From contig JBDTNQ010000008.1 in assembly GCA_039933635.1 (NCBI GenBank), positions 7,310-71,309 on the forward strand: a stretch of DNA of 64,000 nucleotides, read 5' to 3'. The notes below the pieces were generated by a model that saw nothing but the letters and a program-made list of their open reading frames with translations, was not told the origin of the DNA and searched no databases. The stretch is from JBDTNQ01 sp039933635. Its GTDB lineage: Bacteria; Acidobacteriota; Vicinamibacteria; Vicinamibacterales; SCN-69-37. The translations under genes and the position numbers were made by a program. Numbering within the stretch: the first letter of the stretch is position 1; each line of letters starts with the position of its first letter. This document shows positions 58,245-64,000 of this stretch, in pieces.

Positions 58245-59956
58245 TGCTGAAGCGCGCGGCCCTTTTGATCGCGTGCGTCGCGTTGTCGAGCGGCGCGTCG
58301 CTGGCGCAAGTGGCGCCGCACCCGACGCGCATTGTCCTGGTTGGCGATTCCACGGTCACAGACGACTCCGGCTGGGGGCTCGGCTTCAAGCAGATGGTGC
58401 GGGCCGGCGTGATCGTCCTGAACACGGCGGCGAATGGGCGCAGTTCGAAGAGCTACATCGATGAGGGGCGTTGGCAGGCGGCCCTCGCGATGCGCGGCGA
58501 CTACTATCTGATTCAGTTTGGGCACAACGACGAGCCGGGTAAGGGACCGGAGCGCGAGACGGACCCCTCGACGACGTACGCGGCCAATCTGCAACGCTAC
58601 GTTGACGAGGTCCGTGCGCAGGGCGCGACGCCAATTGTCGTGACCTCCCTCGTCCGGCGCCTGTTCGAGCCGGGTTCGTCCCGTGTGCGGTCGACCCAGA
58701 CGGCCTACGTTCAGGCCGCGCGGCGTGTGGCTGCGGAGAACCACGTGCCGTTGATTGATCTGTTTGCGCGCAGCAGCGTGATCGCGGAGCGCCTGGGCCA
58801 AAGACGGCTTGAATCGTTCAGTGCGAGACAGGCGGACGGAACGGTCGACACAACGCACCTGAACGGGGCCGGCAGCCTGCTGTTCGGTCGACTCGTTGCG
58901 GAGGATCTTGCCGGGATCGTTCCGCAACTCGCGGGCGTCATCTTGAAAGACCCGCGACCTGCGTCGGCTGTCGCGATCGAACACCCGCCTGACGCGATCG
59001 TCTCTCCGAGCGGGCCCGCCACCTACAAGACTGTGCAGGAGGCCATCGACGCACTCCCGCAGACGACGACCGCCGATCGGCGGTGGGTGATCCTCGTGCT
59101 GCCGGGCACGTATCGGGAGCGCATCTACGCGCAACGCGAGAAGCGGTTCGTGTCGCTGGTTGGCGCCGATCCGTTGCAGACAACGATTACGTTCAACGCG
59201 AAGGCCTCGGACATCGGGCCGGACAATCGACCCATCGGCACGTACCGCACCCCAACCGTCACGATCGACGCGGACGACTTCGCGATCGAGAACCTGACGA
59301 TCGAGAACGGGTCTGGTCCCGGATCGCAGGCCCTCGCACTCCGCGTCGACGGCGACCGCCTTGTCGTGCGCAACTCGCGACTGCTTGGGTGGCAGGACAC
59401 CCTCTTCGTCGATCGCGGCCGTCAGTACTTCGAGGACACGCTCATTGCGGGGCACGTGGACTTCATCTTTGGCGGCGCGACGTCGTTCTTCGAGCGATGC
59501 CGCCTGCATGCCTGGCGCGACGGCTACATCACCGCGGCATCGACGCCTCCCGAAAGCCCATTCGGGTTCGTGTTCGACAACAGTCGCATCACCGGCGCCA
59601 GCCCCGACGTGCGGACCTATCTCGGCCGGCCCTGGCGGGGCTTCGCACGGGTCACCTGGCTGCACACGCGGATGTCCGGCGTCGTCCGTCCCGAAGGCTG
59701 GCACAACTGGGACAGTCCGGAGCGCGAGAGAACGACACGATATGAGGAGTTCGCGAGTGAGGGAGACGGCGCCTCACCGGCGGGACGGGCTGTGTGGGCG
59801 CACCCGCTGACCACCTCAGCCGCGGCGGCCTACTCGGTCACGCGCGTCCTTGGCGGTCCCGATCGATGGGATCCGCGCGGCGTTCGGGCGTATTCGTCCG
59901 CCACCCGCGCGCTCGACGATGAGACGCCGGCGGCTCCCGGTCCGGCTGGGCGGTAG
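58244..59956 (+). CDS. Secreted fusion: SGNH rhamnogalacturonan-acetylesterase-like + pectin methylesterase (CE8)
   Basis: A 570-residue exported protein with two enzyme domains. After a signal peptide (residues 1-21) comes an SGNH esterase (about 27-230) with the full catalytic set: S36 (GDST), the Gly in NTAANGRSS, N95 (FGHNDEPG), and D202/H205 (DTTHLN), as in rhamnogalacturonan acetylesterases (CE12). Residues 250-530 are a right-handed beta-helix pectin methylesterase, with Q362, Q384, D385 (GWQDTLF), D406 (VDFIFGG), R462 and W464 (LGRPW). It would remove acetyl and methyl groups from pectin before polygalacturonase acts. The GTG start overlaps the transporter stop by one base. Confidence 0.9.
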   Translation: MLKRAALLIACVALSSGASLAQVAPHPTRIVLVGDSTVTDDSGWGLGFKQMVRAGVIVLNTAANGRSSKSYIDEGRWQAALAMRGDYYLIQFGHNDEPGKGPERETDPSTTYAANLQRYVDEVRAQGATPIVVTSLVRRLFEPGSSRVRSTQTAYVQAARRVAAENHVPLIDLFARSSVIAERLGQRRLESFSARQADGTVDTTHLNGAGSLLFGRLVAEDLAGIVPQLAGVILKDPRPASAVAIEHPPDAIVSPSGPATYKTVQEAIDALPQTTTADRRWVILVLPGTYRERIYAQREKRFVSLVGADPLQTTITFNAKASDIGPDNRPIGTYRTPTVTIDADDFAIENLTIENGSGPGSQALALRVDGDRLVVRNSRLLGWQDTLFVDRGRQYFEDTLIAGHVDFIFGGATSFFERCRLHAWRDGYITAASTPPESPFGFVFDNSRITGASPDVRTYLGRPWRGFARVTWLHTRMSGVVRPEGWHNWDSPERERTTRYEEFASEGDGASPAGRAVWAHPLTTSAAAAYSVTRVLGGPDRWDPRGVRAYSSATRALDDETPAAPGPAGR

Positions 59957-59989
59957 TGCCCAGGCTATGGCCCGCGCTACTGTAGAAAC

Positions 59990-60469
59990 GTGACCGTCCG
60001 CACTGCCACGCTCATCGATGCCGAGTCCATTGCGGCGCTGGTCAACCTCGCCTACGAAGTGGAGGCGTTCTTCGTCGCGGGTGACCGTACGAACGCGGCG
60101 GACGTCAGAAGCCTCATGACCGAGGGAGTCTTTCTGGTCGTCGACCAGGACGATCTGTCTGGCGGCGTTGTCGCCTGCGTGTTCACGTCGGCTGCCGGCG
60201 GCCGCGGCTACTTCGGGATGCTGGCCGTCTCGCCTGAGGCACAGAAGCGCGGTCTCGGTCGCGCGCTGATCGAGGCTTCCGAGTCGGCGGCTCGTGATGC
60301 GGGCTGTCGTGTGATGACCATCAAGGTCGTGAACCTGCGCACCGATCTTCTTCGCCGATACGAGCGTCTCGGCTACGGCGTCACGGGCACCGAACCCTAC
60401 GTCCATCGCCCGGTCCTTCAGCCGTGCCACTTCGTGGCGATGGAAAAGACGTTGACGACGGGCCGATGA
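59990..60469 (+). CDS. GNAT-family N-acetyltransferase
   Basis: A 159-residue GNAT acetyltransferase. The acetyl-CoA-binding motif is VSPEAQKRGLGRALIE (about residues 79-94), followed by a typical NLRTDLLRRYERLGY block. The substrate is unknown. It starts with GTG, 33 bases after the esterase fusion gene, on the same strand, but is not obviously connected to pectin use. Confidence 0.85.
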   Translation: MTVRTATLIDAESIAALVNLAYEVEAFFVAGDRTNAADVRSLMTEGVFLVVDQDDLSGGVVACVFTSAAGGRGYFGMLAVSPEAQKRGLGRALIEASESAARDAGCRVMTIKVVNLRTDLLRRYERLGYGVTGTEPYVHRPVLQPCHFVAMEKTLTTGR

Positions 60470-60522
60470 CCTCGCCCAGTCGCTCCGCGGGGCGCTGGAC
60501 CTGAGGGTCCGAGGTACGCCCC

Positions 60523-61089
60523 CTAGCCGCCGGCCTGCCAAACCCTCACTGCGTCGATTGGATGAATCAGCATGAGGATGTTGATGGTGAGGTTGTCGCG
60601 GATCACCCACGCCAGCAGACCCTCCACTGCGATCACGAGCACGATGCTGGCGACAACCGGCAGGCGGCGGGCCAGATAGAAGCCGAGCAGCATCGCCAGC
60701 ACGTCCGATATCGAGTTGATGACGCTGTCGCCAAAGTAGTCGAGCGAGATGGTGACGGCGCGGTAGCGGTTGATGATGAAGGGCGTGTTCTCGAGGATTT
60801 CCCACGAGGCTTCGATGGCGGTCGCGAGAAGCAGCCGAGTGGTGATGGGCCACCGGCGTCCCACGAGCCGGAGCAGGGCGTAGAAGAGCAGACCGTGGAC
60901 GACGTGGGTGAAGGTGTACCAGTCGGTGAGGTGTTGCGAGTTCTCCGAGCTGAAGACGACGCCGTGCCACAGGCGCACGTAGCCGCACTTGCAGATGGGG
61001 ACGCGGCCCATGGCGAGCAGGACGCCCGCCATGATGCCGATCGTGCCGAGGATGGCGAGCACCGGATGAGCGGTGAGTCGTTTCCACAT
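60523..61089 (-). CDS. DUF2585 membrane protein
   Basis: A 188-residue membrane protein of the DUF2585 (UPF0314) family with about five helices. The conserved early part GRVPICKCGYVRLWHG and SENSQHLTDWYTFTHVVHG, and the ENTPFIINRYR block with DYFGDSVINSISD, are all present. The function is not known. It faces the acetyltransferase gene and lies 32 bases after the ThuA-domain gene on its own strand. Confidence 0.85.
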   Translation of the reverse strand: MWKRLTAHPVLAILGTIGIMAGVLLAMGRVPICKCGYVRLWHGVVFSSENSQHLTDWYTFTHVVHGLLFYALLRLVGRRWPITTRLLLATAIEASWEILENTPFIINRYRAVTISLDYFGDSVINSISDVLAMLLGFYLARRLPVVASIVLVIAVEGLLAWVIRDNLTINILMLIHPIDAVRVWQAGG

Positions 61090-61121
61090 TGGGCGGGCTC
61101 GCGAACGCGCGGCGGCGATAG

Positions 61122-61943
61122 CTACCGGATGGCGCGAACTTCGTCCGGCGTTGCCAGCAGGTCCACGTCACGTTTTCCCGCCCACGCGATGGCGCGCAGG
61201 AAGACGGCCCGGACGTGCGGGGACGAGAACGTCGTGAAGTGGTGTCCCAGCAGTGACACGAAGGCCCGATATGGCACTCCGCCGTCGACCTGGCGTTCGT
61301 ACGCCCACATCTGCGGGATCAGCGTGCGGATGGACGCGTCAGCCGTGGCACCTGCCGCGGGCCGCACAGGTTGCATCGATGACGCGAGTACCTGGACGTT
61401 CGGCATCATGTGGAGGTCCCAGTAGACCTCGTCGGTGAGCGTAAAGTTCGCGGCGCCTTTGACGACGGGGTGCTCCGGGCTGACGTAGTAGTACGTGTTC
61501 TCGCCCTCGAAGTACTTCGCGACGCGATTCTCCCAGGATCCGCCGACGATCGTCTTGAACCACTGCGGATCCTGAGACGTGACGACGCAGTCGTGCAGGC
61601 ACACGATGCCGCCGCCCCGCTTGAGGAAGGCCTCGAGGTTGGCGCGGTCGGCGCCGAGAATGGTGCCAGCATCGGCGGCAAACATCACGAGCACATCGGT
61701 GCGCGCCAGCTCTTCGCCGGTGGGGAAGCGGATCGCGCCTTCGACGGTTGCGCCCCGCGACTGCAACAGCGGCACCCACTCGCGTACCCACACCTCGCCG
61801 TCGTGCAGGCCGTTGCCCACCGGTCCGTGGGTTTTCGGACCGCCGCGCAGGAAGATCCGCAACGGCGCGGTTTGGGCGGCCGGCAACGCGGAGAACAAGG
61901 TAACGAGGATCAGGCAAAGAATGGCGACGGGCGATCGTGTCAC
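61122..61943 (-). CDS. Secreted ThuA-domain protein
   Basis: A 273-residue exported protein with a ThuA-like (trehalose-utilisation, glutamine-amidotransferase-like fold) domain. The signal peptide covers residues 1-24 (ending LPAAQ). Visible are THGPVGNGLHDG, GGGIVCLHDCV, and SPEHPVVKGAANFTLTDEVYW, all common in ThuA proteins. The reaction is not established. I chose the GTG at 61943 because GGAGG lies at ideal distance (five bases) and the signal peptide begins there; the longer frame gives a poor start. Confidence 0.82.
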   Translation of the reverse strand: MTRSPVAILCLILVTLFSALPAAQTAPLRIFLRGGPKTHGPVGNGLHDGEVWVREWVPLLQSRGATVEGAIRFPTGEELARTDVLVMFAADAGTILGADRANLEAFLKRGGGIVCLHDCVVTSQDPQWFKTIVGGSWENRVAKYFEGENTYYYVSPEHPVVKGAANFTLTDEVYWDLHMMPNVQVLASSMQPVRPAAGATADASIRTLIPQMWAYERQVDGGVPYRAFVSLLGHHFTTFSSPHVRAVFLRAIAWAGKRDVDLLATPDEVRAIR

Positions 61944-62024
61944 GGACGCCTCCGAACCAACGCGAAATGTCGGTGGATTGTATGCCGCTCGGCTTCCTGT
62001 CTGCACTCTGCCGCCCGCGGGCCG

Positions 62025-62855
62025 CTAGAACAGCGTCAGTCCGCCATCCACCCGAATGAACTGCCCGTGGATGAACCGAGCTGCCGGTGAACACAGAAAC
62101 GCCACCGTGTTCGCCTGATCGCGCGGAGCGCCGTAGCGGAGGAGCGTCCCCTCGTCGTGGAGCAGCTCCGGATCGATTGGCCGCGTGGCCTTGAAGCGCG
62201 CGGTCGCGGTCGCGCCTGGACTCACGCAGTTGACACGGACGTTGTGCGGTCGCGTCTCGAACGCGAGACACCGCGTGTAATGCACGATCGCGGCCTTAAT
62301 CGTGGAGTACACCACCTCCGGCGAGGTGCCGAAGTGTCCCGCGCTCGAGGAGATGTTCACGACGGCGCCGCTGCGGCGATCGATCATGCCGGGAACCACC
62401 GTGCGGCACATCAGCATCGTGCCAATCAGATTGCGATCGATCAGCGCGCGCGCGTCCTCCATCTTGATGCCGAGCGCTGTGTTCGGATGGGGCTTGCCGC
62501 CGGCCGCTGCGATATCGCCGCCGGCCGCGTTGACGAGAAGGGTGATCGGCCCGAGGGCATCCTCGGCCTCGCGCACCATGCGCTCGACGACGGCCTCGTT
62601 GGCGATGTCGCCCACGAGCGCGTGCGTGCGCCGCCCGAAACGACCGACGTCCGACGCTGCCTGCGCGAGGTCCGCGAACTCGCCGAACTCGGCCGGCGCA
62701 TCGACGCTGCGATCGTGCACGACGACCGCGGCGCCCAGTTCGGCCAACCGTCTCGCCACGGCGTGTCCGAGGCCGCGTCCCGATCCGGTGACGAAGGCCA
62801 CCTCGCCCTCGAGCGAGTACTCACGGTCGATCGCCGCAGGCACGTTCACATCCAT
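62025..62855 (-). CDS. Short-chain dehydrogenase/reductase
   Basis: A 276-residue SDR with GSGRGLG near residue 24 for NAD(P) binding, NAAGGD, and the catalytic YSTIK. The substrate is unknown. It overlaps the sugar-isomerase-like gene by ten bases, so the pair is one operon and probably acts in one pathway, perhaps on another sugar acid. Confidence 0.82.
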   Translation of the reverse strand: MDVNVPAAIDREYSLEGEVAFVTGSGRGLGHAVARRLAELGAAVVVHDRSVDAPAEFGEFADLAQAASDVGRFGRRTHALVGDIANEAVVERMVREAEDALGPITLLVNAAGGDIAAAGGKPHPNTALGIKMEDARALIDRNLIGTMLMCRTVVPGMIDRRSGAVVNISSSAGHFGTSPEVVYSTIKAAIVHYTRCLAFETRPHNVRVNCVSPGATATARFKATRPIDPELLHDEGTLLRYGAPRDQANTVAFLCSPAARFIHGQFIRVDGGLTLF

Positions 62856-63838
62856 CCTAGAGACCTCATGTTCCGTACGGAGCGTTCCAGATCAGCGGTT
62901 TCATACGCAACGAGGTCGGCGACCGGCGCGCGGCGCTCCCACGGCGTCCGATAGTCCGCATCGTCATCGAGCCGCCGTTCCCGCAGACGCGCCAGAGCCT
63001 GACCGAACTCGCGCGCGTCGCGCGGACCATAGCCGTCCCACCAGGCGTTGGTGAAGAACCTGACATGGCGCGCCTCCAGCGCGGCCGGCTCGAGAGAGGC
63101 CGTGACGGACACGCCGCGCGCCTGCAGCACCGCCGCGATGTCCGTCAGCGGCACGCATCCGTCGCCGATCGGGCAGCGCACCAGGCGCACGCCCTCGTTG
63201 GTGAACTGGGCACGGTAGTCCTTGAGATGCACGTGCTTGATGCGGGCGGCTGTGCGCGTCGCGAATGCGACAGGATCCTCGCCCACGGCAAAAGGATTAC
63301 CGGTGTCCATCACGATGCCCACATGATCTCCCGCCGCCCCCGCGATGGCGAGGAGTTCCTCACTGCCGAAGTCCTGGTGATTCTCGAGGCCCATGGCGAG
63401 TCCAGCGTCCTTGAGCTTCGGGGCCTCGGCCAGAATCGTTTGCCGTGCATGCGCCGCCATCGATGACCACGCGGTTCCAGCGCGTGCCCGACCACCTTCG
63501 AGCACGGGTGTGAGATGCAAACGCAGGAGCGTGGCACCGAGCGCCGACGCCACGCGGAGGGGTGTGTCCAGGGTTTCACCGGCGCGTTGCATCAACCAGG
63601 CACTGAGGATCACGGTCATGCCGTCAGCGCGACACGCGTCGCCAAGACGCCGCAGGACGTCATCGTCCATCCCCGTGAGCCAGCGCCAGTCCAGCTCCGC
63701 GCACCGCGCCCCCACGCGACGAGCCGTCGCGAGAAAGCCCTGCAGGCCGGTGCCCCGCGGATTGACGCGCGCGGTGCCCATTCCCTGCAACCCCAGGGTG
63801 TACGTCAGACCGTACGGGTTGAGGCCGACGTGAAACAT
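62846..63838 (-). CDS. Sugar phosphate isomerase/epimerase-like TIM barrel
   Basis: A 330-residue protein of the xylose-isomerase-like TIM-barrel group. Metal-binding positions of the fold are visible as GLENHQ (Glu), DTGNPF (Asp), HVHLKDY (His) and SLEP (Glu). Such proteins isomerise or epimerise keto-sugars, or dehydrate them; the substrate cannot be read. I chose the ATG at 63838 (MFHVGLNPYGLT), as a TATAAT box lies exactly ten bases before it; the open frame extends another ten codons. Co-transcribed with the SDR. Confidence 0.8.
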   Translation of the reverse strand: MFHVGLNPYGLTYTLGLQGMGTARVNPRGTGLQGFLATARRVGARCAELDWRWLTGMDDDVLRRLGDACRADGMTVILSAWLMQRAGETLDTPLRVASALGATLLRLHLTPVLEGGRARAGTAWSSMAAHARQTILAEAPKLKDAGLAMGLENHQDFGSEELLAIAGAAGDHVGIVMDTGNPFAVGEDPVAFATRTAARIKHVHLKDYRAQFTNEGVRLVRCPIGDGCVPLTDIAAVLQARGVSVTASLEPAALEARHVRFFTNAWWDGYGPRDAREFGQALARLRERRLDDDADYRTPWERRAPVADLVAYETADLERSVRNMRSLGWM

Positions 63839-63848
63839 GCGAAGGCGG

Positions 63849-63854
63849 ATTATA
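63849..63854 (-). promoter_or_regulatory. -10 box of the sugar isomerase-SDR operon
   Basis: A perfect TATAAT on the minus strand lies ten bases before the ATG at 63838, with no ribosome binding site in between. Confidence 0.45.
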
Positions 63855-63990
63855 GATGATCGGATCATCGGACGATCGGATCATCGGGGTAATTGCGTCG
63901 AGCAAGCGGGACATCGGAGCAATTCATCGGTGATCGCTCGACATTGGGATATCTCATCGGGACATCGGCGCGTGTGGATTTGGGTATCGG
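63849..63990 (+). repeat. Degenerate octamer repeat, family C
   Basis: Units GATCGGAT, CATCGGAC, GATCGGAT, CATCGGGG and later looser GACATCGG-type units fill the last 140 bases. They match the units between carB and arfB (39582-39665). No coding sequence is seen here. Confidence 0.7.
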
Positions 63991-64000
63991 GACGTTGCGA

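Noticed and set aside
59816..61171. A 451-residue minus-strand frame across the acetyltransferase and DUF2585 genes.
   Set aside because: Out of frame with both and without any recognisable domain.

Overview
This window is a high-GC (roughly two-thirds G+C by eye), densely coded chromosome segment of a Gram-negative bacterium. The gene set fits Acidobacteriota, most likely class Vicinamibacteria; this is an inference from general character, not from a marker search. It includes a TonB-dependent receptor with an N-terminal carboxypeptidase-regulatory-like domain, outer-membrane beta-barrel proteins, an LptE lipoprotein, a PilT ATPase, PilZ and Ser/Thr kinase signalling, BshC (bacillithiol) and many GTG/TTG starts. 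I see no phage, insertion sequence, CRISPR array, rRNA or tRNA. No gap between genes exceeds about 270 bases.

Left part (1-20 kb), mostly housekeeping: the 3' end of a dGTPase; yceD-rpmF-plsX-fabG-acpP-fabF (phospholipid and fatty-acid synthesis, without fabH and fabD at this site); a lysophospholipid acyltransferase; a secreted or lipoprotein hypothetical; a TonB-dependent receptor divergent from a histone-deacetylase-family enzyme; leuS-lptE-holA; then rpsT, an S4-domain protein, a small beta-barrel protein, and pilT-recX-alaS on the minus strand.

Middle part (20-48 kb): ilvE, a Ser/Thr kinase and rsmE; the heat-shock operon hrcA-grpE-dnaJ-prmA, preceded by a recognisable promoter and a symmetric variant of the CIRCE operator; a class A penicillin-binding protein; an argininosuccinate lyase; a sulfotransferase; a sugar-1-phosphate nucleotidyltransferase; bshC; carA-carB; arfB; a beta-barrel protein; comEC and mazG; an MBL hydrolase; ribF, a small degenerate GHKL-like protein and cysS; and a PilZ protein with a near-perfect sigma-54 promoter sequence right in front of it.

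Right part (48-60 kb) is a pectin and uronate utilisation cluster. It contains mannonate dehydratase (ManD); an operon of a bicupin uronate isomerase, KDPG aldolase and KDG kinase; a Tat-exported polygalacturonase (GH28); a FadR-type GntR regulator; a KduD-like short-chain dehydrogenase; a two-gene altronate dehydratase; a hexuronate-type MFS permease; and one secreted polypeptide joining an SGNH (rhamnogalacturonan-acetylesterase-like) esterase to a pectin methylesterase. Polymer de-esterification and cleavage, uptake and conversion to 2-keto-3-deoxygluconate, then to pyruvate and glyceraldehyde-3-phosphate, can nearly all be drawn from this block. Recognisable UxaB, UxaC and pectate lyase genes are absent. 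After it come an acetyltransferase, a DUF2585 membrane protein, a ThuA-domain protein, and an SDR with a sugar-phosphate isomerase-like TIM barrel.

Between genes, three families of degenerate 7-8 bp tandem repeats recur, two loci each. Several genes show a TATAAT-like -10 box only 6-10 bases in front of the start codon and no ribosome binding site, suggesting leaderless or nearly leaderless messages.
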